From assembly GCA_028277645.1 (NCBI GenBank), contig JANQFV010000037.1, positions 1 through 64,000 on the forward strand: a DNA stretch of 64,000 bases, given 5' to 3'. The position numbers and the translations under genes are program-made. Source of the DNA: Phycisphaerae bacterium. Its GTDB lineage: Bacteria; Planctomycetota; Phycisphaerae; UBA1845; Fen-1342. Below are positions 27,262 to 37,942 of the stretch, one piece after another (position 1 is the first letter of the stretch; the number at the start of each line of letters is the position of its first letter). The notes below the pieces were generated by a model. That model had not been told where the DNA came from. It saw only the letters and a program-made list of their open reading frames with translations, and searched no databases.

Positions 27262-29493
27262 ATGGAGCGCGTGCTGAAGATCTTGCCGCGCCTTGCCATT
27301 GCCACCGGGCTGCTCTGCGCAACTTGCGCCACAGTGGCGGCATTCGCACCAGCCCGCGTCACCGGCGCCGAAGTGCAACGTGCCATCCGCCGCGGCGTTC
27401 GCACCATCGTCAACGCACAACGCCCGGATGGAACCTGGCGAGAGCGTAACTACCCCGGCGGCCAGACGTGCCTGGCGGCATTGGCGCTGTTGCAGGCCGG
27501 ACACGCGCCCACCTCCACATCGCTTCAACGGGCCCTGCCGCACATTCAGGCGTTCCCCAACAGGCACACCTACGTCGTCAGCCTCAAGTTACAGGTACTC
27601 GCGGCAGCCGATCCGCAACACTACGCCCGCGAGATCGGCGCTGCCGCCGACTGGCTAATCAAGGCCCAGAACAAGACCGGGTTGTGGGGCTATACCGAAA
27701 CCGGCGATCGCTTTGACCACTCCAACTCACAATTTGCCCTGCTCGGCTTGCACGCCGCGGCCCAGGCCGGCGTGCCAATCCCCGACACCGTCTGGCGCCG
27801 CGCGGAGCAACGCATTCTGCGGTCGCAGAACGCCGATGGCGGCTGGGCTTATCAGGACTCCGGTCGCAGCTACGGCAGCATGACCGCAGCCGGCCTTGCG
27901 GACCTCTATATCGTCGGCAATCAACCGTTTCAACGTCGCGAAAAGACCTTCCGCGACGGCGCGGCACCACGCTGCGGCAGGTACAACACCAATCGCAAGT
28001 TGATCCGCGCGCAGGATTGGCTCGGCCGGAACTTCGCCGCCAACACTAATCCCCGCGGCCACGGCAGCTACGTGAACTACTGGCTGTATGCAGTGGAACG
28101 CTGTGGCATTCTCTCGGGCCGACGTTACTTCGGCCCCCACGACTGGTACCGCGCCGGCGCTGCGCACCTCGTGCGCACCCAGCGCAGCGACGGCCTCTGG
28201 AACCGCAACCTCGTCGACACGTGCCTCGGCGTGCTGTTTCTCGCCAAGGGGCACAAGTCACTGCTTATCCAGAAGCTGCGCTGGTCGGATGATGACGAGT
28301 GGAATCCGGATCGCAACGACGTGGCCCACCTTGTCGCGCACATTGACGATCAACTCGGGCAGCCCGTCGCGTGGCAGGTAGTCGATTTCGATGCCCCGCT
28401 CGAAGACTGGCTCGCCGCCCCGATTCTCTACTTCCACGGCCATGAGTTCCCCGAATGGGACGTGACCCAGCGCGACAAGCTCCGCGCCTATGTCGAGCAG
28501 GGCGGCCTGCTGTTTGCCGAAGCCTGCTGCAGTCGAGCGGAATTCCGCGCGGGTTTCGAGCAGTTTGCGGCGAACACCTTTCCCGAAACACCTCTGCGCG
28601 TGCTTGGGCCGGACCACGCCGTCTACCGTGTGCGCCACGAGCTCGAACCGTACGACCTGCGCGGCGTCGATTTCGGCTGCCGCACCAGCGTGCTCTTCAG
28701 CCCGCACGATCTCTCATGCCTCTGGGAACAGGGCGACGTGCCGATCCTCAGCGAATACGCCTTCCAACTGGGCACCAATATCGCGGCGTATGCAATCGGC
28801 AAGCGCCCGCTACGCGATCGCCTAGATGCGGTTGTTCTACCGAGCGAAACGCCCGCAAAACAACGTATTGCCCCTCAACCTGGCGCATTTCGGTTGGCTC
28901 AGGTCGCATACGAAGGCGATTGGCGACCCTTCCCGCTCGCACTTGTGCGTTTCGCGGAGTTTCTGCGCGACGAGTTGAGCTTCGACGTCGTGACCGAGTA
29001 TCGACAAGTTCGCCTGACCGACTCCGAACTGTATCGCTCGCCAGTGCTCTACCTCGCCGGCCACTTCGACTTCGAACTCCCGATCGAGGAGCGCACCGCG
29101 CTCCGCGACCACTTGCGCCGTGGCGGATTCTTGATTGCTGACGCGTGCTGCGGCACACAGCCGTTCGACGGCGCCTTCCGGCGCCTCGTTCGCCAGATGT
29201 TCCCGGAAGCTACGCTACAACAGCTACCGCTCGACCACCCGGTGTTCCAGGGGCGCCCGGGCTTCGACGTTCGCCAGGTCAAGTACTCACCTGATGTCGT
29301 TCGCACCCAACCCGACAGGAACGAACCCGAGCTTTGGGGCCTGGAGATCGATGGGCGCCTCGTGACCGTCTACAGCCCGTACAGCCTCGGCTGCGGCCTC
29401 ACCGGCGAAGCCTTCGACGGCTGCTGGGGCCTAGCCAGCGAAGACGCCCGCCGCCTGGCCGCCAACATCATCCTCTACGCCGTCACGCATTGA
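27262..29493 (+). CDS. Prenyltransferase/squalene-cyclase-like alpha-barrel repeats fused to two DUF4159-like domains
   Basis: AQRPDGTWRERNYPGGQTCLAALAL, SQNADGGWAYQD repeats; YFHGHEFPEWDVTQRDKLRAYVEQGGLLFAEACC and YLAGHFDFELPIEERTALRDHLRRGGFLIADACC. Confidence 0.85.
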   Translation: MERVLKILPRLAIATGLLCATCATVAAFAPARVTGAEVQRAIRRGVRTIVNAQRPDGTWRERNYPGGQTCLAALALLQAGHAPTSTSLQRALPHIQAFPNRHTYVVSLKLQVLAAADPQHYAREIGAAADWLIKAQNKTGLWGYTETGDRFDHSNSQFALLGLHAAAQAGVPIPDTVWRRAEQRILRSQNADGGWAYQDSGRSYGSMTAAGLADLYIVGNQPFQRREKTFRDGAAPRCGRYNTNRKLIRAQDWLGRNFAANTNPRGHGSYVNYWLYAVERCGILSGRRYFGPHDWYRAGAAHLVRTQRSDGLWNRNLVDTCLGVLFLAKGHKSLLIQKLRWSDDDEWNPDRNDVAHLVAHIDDQLGQPVAWQVVDFDAPLEDWLAAPILYFHGHEFPEWDVTQRDKLRAYVEQGGLLFAEACCSRAEFRAGFEQFAANTFPETPLRVLGPDHAVYRVRHELEPYDLRGVDFGCRTSVLFSPHDLSCLWEQGDVPILSEYAFQLGTNIAAYAIGKRPLRDRLDAVVLPSETPAKQRIAPQPGAFRLAQVAYEGDWRPFPLALVRFAEFLRDELSFDVVTEYRQVRLTDSELYRSPVLYLAGHFDFELPIEERTALRDHLRRGGFLIADACCGTQPFDGAFRRLVRQMFPEATLQQLPLDHPVFQGRPGFDVRQVKYSPDVVRTQPDRNEPELWGLEIDGRLVTVYSPYSLGCGLTGEAFDGCWGLASEDARRLAANIILYAVTH

Positions 29494-29526
29494 ACCCTCT
29501 CTCTCAGGGAGGGGTTGGCGGAGGGT
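29494..29526 (+). repeat. C/G-rich repeat, same family as 50546-50581
   Basis: accctctctctcagggaggggttggcggagggt. Confidence 0.6.
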
Positions 29527-29607
29527 AACAACTCCCGAGTTTCAGGGCTCTCCGAAGCGCGTACGTCGGCTTCGAATGAGTTTCAGGATACGTTCTAATC
29601 CCCCCTT

Positions 29608-29639
29608 TGATCCTCAGATCCTGTGATCCTTCGGTCCTC
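29608..29639. repeat. Short tandem array, 8-nt period: TGATCCTC|AGATCCTG|TGATCCTT|CGGTCCTC
   Basis: Read directly. Confidence 0.85.
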
Positions 29640-29643
29640 CCCG

Positions 29644-29991
29644 CTACTCCACATACGCCCCCGGCGTGTCGCGGTCGAACTCCTTGCCACGCGGATCCGC
29701 GTCTTCCGATTTGCGTCGCTGCTCGGCGTTAGAGCGCGCGGCCCAGATCGAACCCAGCGCCCCCTCCCATACGTAGCCCCGCTTGCCCGACCAAGACCAG
29801 ACATTCGCGTAGCTCCCCTCACGCCCCAGCAGCAGCACCCGCGTCCCCGCCTCGAACGTCCCCTGCGGCGGCGCGAGCTGCGTCGGGCCGTCCTCATAGT
29901 ACGGCGTAGGACGTTCGATCACATGCGTACAGCCCACAAAGAGCGCCAGCCCCACCAGCAGGCCGCCGACCATGCTACGTCGTTGCGACAT
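29644..29991 (-). CDS. Small lipoprotein with SH3-like region
   Basis: Lipobox LVGLALFVGC; GTRVLLLGREGSYANVWSWSGKRGYVWEGALG. Confidence 0.7.
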   Translation of the reverse strand: MSQRRSMVGGLLVGLALFVGCTHVIERPTPYYEDGPTQLAPPQGTFEAGTRVLLLGREGSYANVWSWSGKRGYVWEGALGSIWAARSNAEQRRKSEDADPRGKEFDRDTPGAYVE

Positions 29992-30101
29992 ACGGTCATT
30001 ATACCGGTGTTTCGGACGCCCGCAGGGCGGAGCGGTTTACACGCCTGCCGACCCGCGCCCAGTTAGTTGTCAGCAAGATCGGAAAGCCGACAGTCCAACG
30101 G

Positions 30102-30130
30102 CTTCTCTGCGCCCTCTGTGCCTCTGTGGT
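30102..30130. repeat. 29-nt dispersed repeat, copy 1
   Basis: cttctctgcgccctctgtgcctctgtggt, identical to 37833-37861. Confidence 0.95.
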
Positions 30131-30134
30131 TCAG

Positions 30135-31019
30135 TTACTCTTCAGCGTCCACGCGAACCGTCCCATTGGACGTGCGCGCCTCGATCAGGCAACCACCGCC
30201 GTTCATCGCACCGCGCAGACTGTTCTTTCGCAGGCGTTCGATCGCAAACACACCGGCCGGCAAGTCGACGTGTACCTGACCGTTCGACGTACTCAACCGC
30301 AGGTCCGCCCCTAGATCGGCCGGCAAGGTCAGGTGAATCGTACCGTTGGACGACCGCGCCACCAGCCGCCCTTCTGCAGCGGGCGCGACGTGGGCCCGGA
30401 TAGACCCGTTCGACGTCTCCAGCGCACAGTCGCCGACGATGTTCATCGCTACGATGCGACCGTTCGCCGTATCGGCTGACACATTGCCCTGAATGTTCTC
30501 GAGCGTTACAGCGCCGTTAGAGGTGTCAACAGTCACCGAACCGGTAACATCGCTGACGCGCACGCGTCCATTGGCCGTATCGGCGATGACCTCGTCACAC
30601 ATGTCCGCTACGACGATGCCGCCATTACGCGTCTCCAGCCGCGCACTACATGCCGACGGGACCCGCACGCGTATGCTGCCGCCGACGTTCTTGTTGTGCA
30701 GGTGCGGCGGATATTCGAGCCGGACGAGCAACGTCTGCGTGGCACCGGTCGCCGGCTTGGCGACGACTTCGACCTGATCCAGGTGCTTATGCGCCGCGTC
30801 GTACGTCAACCCGCCGGCCGACACCTCCCCCGTGATCGTCACGTCATCGACGTCTGCCACGCGCAGATCGAGTTCACCGTTACGCGTGAAGACTTCGATG
30901 TGTTCGTAATCCTCCCACGGCACGTGCAGATCGAAGTCCCGTGTCACACGCACGGGATTGCTGCACCCACTGGCAAACAGCCCTGCGGTCATGGTCATCA
31001 GGACGAATAGACGGTACAT
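30135..31019 (-). CDS. DUF4097-like beta-strand-repeat lipoprotein
   Basis: Lipobox TAGLFASGC; repeated TSNGAVTL/TANGRI/TSNGSI beta motifs; GGAGGA upstream. Confidence 0.85.
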   Translation of the reverse strand: MYRLFVLMTMTAGLFASGCSNPVRVTRDFDLHVPWEDYEHIEVFTRNGELDLRVADVDDVTITGEVSAGGLTYDAAHKHLDQVEVVAKPATGATQTLLVRLEYPPHLHNKNVGGSIRVRVPSACSARLETRNGGIVVADMCDEVIADTANGRVRVSDVTGSVTVDTSNGAVTLENIQGNVSADTANGRIVAMNIVGDCALETSNGSIRAHVAPAAEGRLVARSSNGTIHLTLPADLGADLRLSTSNGQVHVDLPAGVFAIERLRKNSLRGAMNGGGCLIEARTSNGTVRVDAEE

Positions 31020-31144
31020 GTCATTCCTCCACTCTGGGTCGGATGCCAGTCGAACCGGTTTCAACGCCAGCTTTCCGCAAGTGTGTACCAGTCCCGCTCA
31101 TGGAGGTGTATTATCCCGCAGCGATCGAATATTGACGAATGCGG

Positions 31145-31180
31145 AAAAAAGACAGGTTCGGCCAGTCTCGACCGAACCTG
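31145..31180 (-). terminator. Rho-independent terminator after rplL
   Basis: Minus strand CAGGTTCGG-loop-CCGAACCTG followed by TCTTTTTT. Confidence 0.9.
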
Positions 31181-31213
31181 CCAGAATCGCAGATGTGTCT
31201 TTAGCGGCGGACG

Positions 31214-31642
31214 CTACTTGATCTCGACCGCAGCGCCGGCACCCTCGAGCTCGCCCTTCCACTTCTCGGCGTCTTCTTTGCTGACACCCTCCAGAAGCGG
31301 CTTCGGCGCCTCGTCCACAAGCGCCTTGGCTTCCTTGAGGCCCAGGTCGCTGCGCGCCGCGCGGACGACCTTGATCACCTGCAGCTTCTTGTCGCCGGCA
31401 CCCTTGAGGATGACGTCGAACTCGGTCTGCTCTTCTTCGCCGCCGCCATCGCCGCCGGCGCCCGGAGCCGCCGCCATCATGACGCCGCCGCCCGCGGCGG
31501 GCTCAATCCCGTATTCGTCCTTCATATAGTCGGCCAACGACTGCGCCTGAATCAACGTCAGGCCGGCGATCTTGTCGCCGATTTCCTTGATGGCCGCATC
31601 GTACTCTTTGGCTGGTGCCGCTTCGGCAGGTGCTTCCGCCAT
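31214..31642 (-). CDS. rplL: 50S ribosomal protein L7/L12
   Basis: [46 protein letters not shown]. Confidence 0.98.
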   Translation of the reverse strand: MAEAPAEAAPAKEYDAAIKEIGDKIAGLTLIQAQSLADYMKDEYGIEPAAGGGVMMAAAPGAGGDGGGEEEQTEFDVILKGAGDKKLQVIKVVRAARSDLGLKEAKALVDEAPKPLLEGVSKEDAEKWKGELEGAGAAVEIK

Positions 31643-31759
31643 GATTCACTCTCCACAGTCAAACGCTTTCGGCCGGCCTGATAGCTGAGACCCCGTTAGC
31701 CTCATTTAATCCACTTCGGGAGCACTCAGGCACGCGCCGTCAATATCACTGTTCGCGTG

Positions 31760-32311
31760 CTAAGCCTGCACGCGTTCGATGGTCTCGCCTTTCTCCAGCT
31801 TCTCCGCGATCTGCTTGATCGCTCCGACGACCTTTCGGCCCGGGGATACCGCCGCGCCGACGACGTTCCGACCCGGAGTAGTCACGATCAGCACGATCTT
31901 CGCCTGGAGGTCCGCCCGGCTCGGCATCTTGTGCAGATCCTGCACCTGACTTTCGTCCAGGTACTCGCCCTCCAGCAGAGCACCACGCAGCCGTAGCGTG
32001 TCCTTCGGGAACTTCGGTGCCCAGTCTTCGAGCAGCTTGGCAACGTCGATCGCTGACTCACCGCCGGTGATCAGCGCTGCGGGACCTTCGAGCTGATCCG
32101 CAAGCGGCGCCAGCGGACTCTCCGCGCAGGCGCGCCGGAACAGGGCCGTTTTCACGACCTCCATCCGCATCTCCCGGCCGCGCAGGTCCCCGCGAAACTC
32201 GTTCGTCGTCGTGCCGTCGACACCGACCAGTTCGATCCACACCGCGTTGTTCTGCTCGGCGTAGCGCTCTTTCAATTCGTTCGTGATCAGTTCTTTGACG
32301 AGCTTACTCAT
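31760..32311 (-). CDS. rplJ: 50S ribosomal protein L10
   Basis: Position and L10-like sequence; ATG overlaps the rplA stop. Confidence 0.93.
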   Translation of the reverse strand: MSKLVKELITNELKERYAEQNNAVWIELVGVDGTTTNEFRGDLRGREMRMEVVKTALFRRACAESPLAPLADQLEGPAALITGGESAIDVAKLLEDWAPKFPKDTLRLRGALLEGEYLDESQVQDLHKMPSRADLQAKIVLIVTTPGRNVVGAAVSPGRKVVGAIKQIAEKLEKGETIERVQA

Positions 32312-33018
32312 GACGCGGCCTCCGCTGTCTGGGCCGAGGTGTCGATCTGCACTGCCGGCGTCATCGTGCCGCTGATGCACACCTTTTTCAGAAACGTCCC
32401 CTTCGCGGCGGCCGGCTTCATGCGCCGGATGTGGTCAACAAACGCCGTGATGTTCTCTTTGAGGTCGTCGTCGCTGAAGCTCAGCTTGCCGACGACCGCG
32501 TGTACGTTGCCGCCCGAATCGTTGCGGAACTCGAGCTTGCCCGCCGAGTAGTCCTTCACAGCCTTGGCGATGTCCGGCGTCACCGTGCCGCTCTTGGGCG
32601 ACGGCATCTTGCCCTGCGGGCCCAGGACCCGGCCCAACCGGCCAACCTTGCCCATCATCGACGGGTGCGCGACCGCGACATCGAAGTCCATCCACCCCTT
32701 CTGGACCTTCTCGACCAGCTCGTCGGCGCCGGCTTCGATGGCACCGGCTCCCTTGGCCGCCTCGACCTCCGTCTCGGGACAGAAGGCGATCACGCGTTTC
32801 GACTTGCCGATGCCCTTCGGCAGGCTCAGCGAACCGCGGATCATCTGGTCGGCCTGTCGCGGATCGATGCCCAAATGGAGCACCAGATCAACTGACTGGT
32901 CGAACTTGGTCTTGGAGTAGTTCTTCAGTCGTTTGACGCCCTCTTCGAGCGGCAAGGCCTGGGCAGGGATCTTCTCTGCATCTTTCTTGTAACGCCTGCT
33001 GCGAAATCGCATTGCCAA
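32308..33018 (-). CDS. rplA: 50S ribosomal protein L1
   Basis: KFDQSVDLVLHLGIDPRQADQMIRGSLSLPKGIGK, GRLGRVLGPQGKMPSPKSGTVT. Confidence 0.98.
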   Translation of the reverse strand: MAMRFRSRRYKKDAEKIPAQALPLEEGVKRLKNYSKTKFDQSVDLVLHLGIDPRQADQMIRGSLSLPKGIGKSKRVIAFCPETEVEAAKGAGAIEAGADELVEKVQKGWMDFDVAVAHPSMMGKVGRLGRVLGPQGKMPSPKSGTVTPDIAKAVKDYSAGKLEFRNDSGGNVHAVVGKLSFSDDDLKENITAFVDHIRRMKPAAAKGTFLKKVCISGTMTPAVQIDTSAQTAEAAS

Positions 33019-33137
33019 GCTCCCACTAAGTTACAGGCCCGTGGTGCGGCCCTCAGATTGTCGAACGCCCGGCCAGAACGCCGACCGACGTTTCGTCACT
33101 GCCGACGCCGCCGTGCGCCGGCCGCTGGCCCCCCGCT

Positions 33138-33587
33138 TTAGTCCACGACCTCAATGCCCATCGACCGGGCCGTGCCGGCGATGATGCGCGCCGCCGCGTC
33201 GACATCAAAGGCGTTGAGGTCCTTCATCTTTGTTTCGGCAATTTTCTTCAAATCGTCCTGCGTCACCCGTCCGACCTTGTTGCGATTCGGCTCGCCCGAG
33301 CCTTTCTCAACAATCGCCGCCCCCGCATCCAGTGGCTTGGCCGCCTTGACCAAGAGCACTGCGGCCGGCGGACTCTTGACGATGAAGTCGAAGCTCTTGT
33401 CCTTGTAGACGGTGATCTCCACCGGGCACGTGACACCTGCCAGGTCCTTTGTGCGGTCGTTGAACTGCTGCACGAACTGACCGATGTTCACGCCGTGCTG
33501 ACCCAGCGCCGGACCTACCGGTGGGGCCGGCGTCGCCTGACCGCCCGGGGCCTGCAGTTTGATCTTTCCGACTACGGCTTTGGCCAT
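33138..33587 (-). CDS. rplK: 50S ribosomal protein L11
   Basis: [40 protein letters not shown]. Confidence 0.98.
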   Translation of the reverse strand: MAKAVVGKIKLQAPGGQATPAPPVGPALGQHGVNIGQFVQQFNDRTKDLAGVTCPVEITVYKDKSFDFIVKSPPAAVLLVKAAKPLDAGAAIVEKGSGEPNRNKVGRVTQDDLKKIAETKMKDLNAFDVDAAARIIAGTARSMGIEVVD

Positions 33588-33728
33588 GGTTCAATCCTGC
33601 CGTTACGCCCTGATTCGCCCGCACACGCGGTGCCCGCACCAAATGTCACAAGTCCAATCAATTTACCACACAATTCTTCCCGAATCCAGTCGGGACGCCC
33701 TGATTTTGCCCCGTATCGGCCGCTAGCG

Positions 33729-34586
33729 TTAGAGCTGCTCGACCTGCCAATGCTCCATGTCGATCGGCGTTGGCCGGCCGAAAATGGTCACGATCACGCG
33801 GACCGTGCCCTTCTGCTGGTTGATCTCGTCGACCACGCCTTCGAAGTTCTCGAACGGGCCGTCCGTGACCTTCACCCGATCCCCGACCTTGAAAGCCAGA
33901 TTCGCCAGCGAGGCCGACTCTTCCGGTCGCACCGCCGCAGCCAGCATGGCCTCGACGTCGCTCAACGGCATCGGCGACGGCTTGCCGCCCGACCCGATGA
34001 AGTCGCCCACACCGGTCGTCTCTTTGATCACGAACCAGACATTTTCCGGGATGCGCCCGTCGCTGTCGGTCGCCATCTCGACGAACACGTAGCCCGGATA
34101 AAGCTTGCGATGATAGATTCGCGCACTGCCGTCACGAACGCGCTTCTCACGCAGGGTCGGCACGAGCACCCGCCCCACGTGTTCTTCGAGTTGCTCGATC
34201 TTGATCTTACGTTCGAGCGCGTCGCGAACCATGTCTTCCTTGTTCGACGCCACCCGCAGGACATACCAGTCCATGCCCGGCTGTACGAGTTCCGTGGGCT
34301 GCGCGGACTCGGGCGGAGCCGCCTGCTCGGCGGGCTCAGGCTTTGCTTTCGTCTCGACGTCAGCCTCAGCTTCGTCCGCGGCAACCGGCGCTGCTTCGGC
34401 CTCCACCGGTTCCGTCACGTCGCTGTTGGACGTAACGGCCTCCTCGGTCACGGCCGGCTGATCGGTTTGCTGTTGTTCGGTATCCGGCACCTGCGCCTCC
34501 GCGAGCTCGCTGGGGTCAGTCGTGCTCGCCTGGGCACCTGTTTCCAGTTCCGCGCCTTCCGGACGTGGTTCTTCAGCACTGCTCAT
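33729..34586 (-). CDS. nusG: Transcription termination/antitermination protein NusG with a long acidic N-terminal extension
   Basis: MDWYVLRVASNKED, YPGYVFVEM, FKVGDRVKVTDGPFENFEGVVDEINQQKGTVRVIVTIFGR. Confidence 0.96.
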   Translation of the reverse strand: MSSAEEPRPEGAELETGAQASTTDPSELAEAQVPDTEQQQTDQPAVTEEAVTSNSDVTEPVEAEAAPVAADEAEADVETKAKPEPAEQAAPPESAQPTELVQPGMDWYVLRVASNKEDMVRDALERKIKIEQLEEHVGRVLVPTLREKRVRDGSARIYHRKLYPGYVFVEMATDSDGRIPENVWFVIKETTGVGDFIGSGGKPSPMPLSDVEAMLAAAVRPEESASLANLAFKVGDRVKVTDGPFENFEGVVDEINQQKGTVRVIVTIFGRPTPIDMEHWQVEQL

Positions 34587-35074
34587 TACGTGCTTCCGCC
34601 AAAGAATTTCTCGATCACATTGATCCGCAGTACACCAATCCCGCTGAAGAACACCATGAAGATTATGTCAACCACAAACAAGATGAGCGATAACGAGATC
34701 ACGGTGAAGATCACCACGCGCGTCGCGCCCATCACCTCCTTGCGCGTCGACCAGTTGACCTTCTTCATCTCGCCTTCGGTCGCGATCAGGAAGTTCACCG
34801 CTCCCTCGTGCCGGCCGACTAGGTAATACACGCCGTACGCCACCAGCAGCAGAAACACCACCGGAATGGAAAACCGTATGTACTCGTTCTCAGCGAACTG
34901 GAACAGTTGCATCTGCTCCGAGAGAAAGCCCGCACCGGCCAGCGCCAGCGCTCCGGTGCCCCCCACCGTACACCAGCGCACCCACTTGCCCTGCCCCGGC
35001 TTGAAGATCCGTAACGGCGAGCCGCTCCCGCTCCCGCGTGTGACATCTGTTGTTCGTTGTACTTGGTCAGCCAT
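34586..35074 (-). CDS. secE: Preprotein translocase subunit SecE
   Basis: ATEGEMKKVNWSTRKEVMGATRVV followed by a C-terminal TM; between tRNA-Trp and nusG. Confidence 0.92.
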   Translation of the reverse strand: MADQVQRTTDVTRGSGSGSPLRIFKPGQGKWVRWCTVGGTGALALAGAGFLSEQMQLFQFAENEYIRFSIPVVFLLLVAYGVYYLVGRHEGAVNFLIATEGEMKKVNWSTRKEVMGATRVVIFTVISLSLILFVVDIIFMVFFSGIGVLRINVIEKFFGGST

Positions 35075-35187
35075 GGGGTTCTGATGCTCCGCGCGATTCC
35101 GATTCGGATCGCTGATACGTTGCCGCACTCGCAGCTTTGGCCACTGAGCACGAATCTGATGCCACGCGCTATGCGCGGCTTATCGAC

Positions 35188-35261
35188 CAGGAGCGGAGGG
35201 ACTCGAACCCCCAACCTGCTGATTTGGAATCAGCTGCTCTGCCAAATTGAGCTACGCTCCT
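35188..35261 (-). tRNA. tRNA-Trp (anticodon CCA)
   Basis: AGGAGCG/CGCTCCT acceptor, anticodon arm CTGAT-TCCAAAT-CAG, GGGGG-TTCGAGT-CCCTC T arm. Confidence 0.96.
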
Positions 35262-35331
35262 TCAGCCATGCACGCCACGCAGCGAGCCCTGTCCACCGCG
35301 TGGCGCAAGTTCGGGTGTTCCCGACTGGCGC

Positions 35332-35499
35332 TTACTTGCGCTTAATCTTGTGGACCGTCCGCTTGCGCAAACGGGGGCTGTACTTCTTCAGTTGCAGCTT
35401 GGGCACGCCGCCCTGCACATTTACGTTCGTCCGGTAGTTCAGGTCGCCTGTCTCAGTGCACTGCAACCAAACCCACTCGCGTTTCTGAGCCTTGGCCAT
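35332..35499 (-). CDS. rpmG: 50S ribosomal protein L33
   Basis: MAKAQKREWVWLQCTETGDLNYRTNVNVQGGVPKLQLKKYSPRLRKRTVHKIKRK; missing from the supplied ORF list. Confidence 0.93.
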   Translation of the reverse strand: MAKAQKREWVWLQCTETGDLNYRTNVNVQGGVPKLQLKKYSPRLRKRTVHKIKRK

Positions 35500-35608
35500 T
35501 CCTGCGCTCCCGCGATACTGCCTATGACATCAGTAGCGGCCGGAGCCGTTGAAGCAGACCGGCCGCCACATTCCCTGATTCCCGTTATTACCGCCGCCGC
35601 GCTGCCAG

Positions 35609-36847
<1,239 letters not shown>

Positions 36848-36983
36848 TGATGCTCTCCACTCGTAGCCCGGGGTGCTCACACACCCGGGCCCGCCCGACA
36901 GGCGGCCTTCTCAACATGTCTTCCGTTTCAATCCTGACGTCAATTCCGCGCCCGGTCCCGAAACCGACCCGTAGCGTCCATAT

Positions 36984-37055
36984 AGCTGCTGATGGGGATT
37001 GAACCCATGACCTCCTCCTTACCAAGGAGGCGCTCTACCACTGAGCTACAGCAGC
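36984..37055 (-). tRNA. tRNA-Thr (anticodon GGT)
   Basis: GCTGCTG/CAGCAGC acceptor, anticodon loop TTGGTAA, ATGGG-TTCAATC-CCCAT T arm. Confidence 0.95.
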
Positions 37056-37258
37056 ATGTGATCCACGGACGGTACGTCGGGAACCGCCGACAGGCATACG
37101 CCTTAGGCCGCTTGCGCGAGCCGGAACGGGCATTCTAAGCACGTTCACCAAACGTTGTCAAAACCAAAAATTGTCCGACAATCACGCCGAAGTAATAATA
37201 CTTGAGGCGGTCGCACCCCTCCTGGCTACAGCATTATCGGCCGCCGGAGCACACGTAC

Positions 37259-37792
37259 ATGACGGACAAACGCCAACGCGCACTCTCCGAACTGCCGCAC
37301 CGCGTCCGCGACGAAGTGCAGCACCTGCCCGACCGTCTGCGCGACCTCCGAGAGGGGTTTCGGAAGGACCCCAGCGTCTTCCTCTCCTCCCGTCTCGTGC
37401 GACTTGGCTTGGTACTGCTCCTCGCAGTCCTCGCCATCTTCGTTGTCAACTGGTTCATCGGCGGACTCACCCCATCCACCGGCGCCGGACGTTTCGAGGA
37501 GCCGACCCCTTGGGCCACGCTCTACGTCGCCTGCACGAACCCGGACTGCCTCGCCCATTCCAACATGCAGGTAACTATGGATTTTGATCAATGGCCTCTC
37601 ACCTGCGAGAAGTGCGAACAGCAGACAGTCTACCGTGCGACCCGTTGCGCCGTATGCCGTGATTGGTACGCCCAGCAAGCAGGACAAGCGGACGAATGCC
37701 CCCACTGCGAGGTCCGCGCTCACCAACGCGCTGCCGAGCAAACCCCCGACCGCCCCCAACAGACCGGCGACGACGCCCAGGACCCCTGGTAA
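37259..37792 (+). CDS. Membrane protein with zinc-ribbon-like cysteine pairs
   Basis: One TM (LVLLLAVLAIFVVNWFIGGL); CxxxxC, CEKC, CAVC, CPHC pairs. Confidence 0.75.
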   Translation: MTDKRQRALSELPHRVRDEVQHLPDRLRDLREGFRKDPSVFLSSRLVRLGLVLLLAVLAIFVVNWFIGGLTPSTGAGRFEEPTPWATLYVACTNPDCLAHSNMQVTMDFDQWPLTCEKCEQQTVYRATRCAVCRDWYAQQAGQADECPHCEVRAHQRAAEQTPDRPQQTGDDAQDPW

Positions 37793-37832
37793 ACGCACAC
37801 GCACGGGAAGCGAGTCCCCACCCCCAAACCCT

Positions 37833-37861
37833 CTTCTCTGCGCCCTCTGTGCCTCTGTGGT
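37833..37861. repeat. 29-nt dispersed repeat, copy 2
   Basis: Identical to 30102-30130. Confidence 0.95.
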
Positions 37862-37881
37862 GAAACCCCGAAGCAAGAGCC

Positions 37882-37907
37882 CCGCGCGGTTCAAGAGAAC
37901 CGTGCGG
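37882..37907. other. Strong hairpin between convergent genes
   Basis: CCGCGCGGTTC-AAGA-GAACCGTGCGG; no T tract. Confidence 0.6.
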
Positions 37908-37942
37908 GACCTCGCTAAACCAATTCGACTCGCAGAGCCGCG

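Noticed and set aside
37882-37907. Bidirectional terminator between convergent genes
   Set aside because: Strong hairpin but no T tract on either strand, so listed only as a hairpin.
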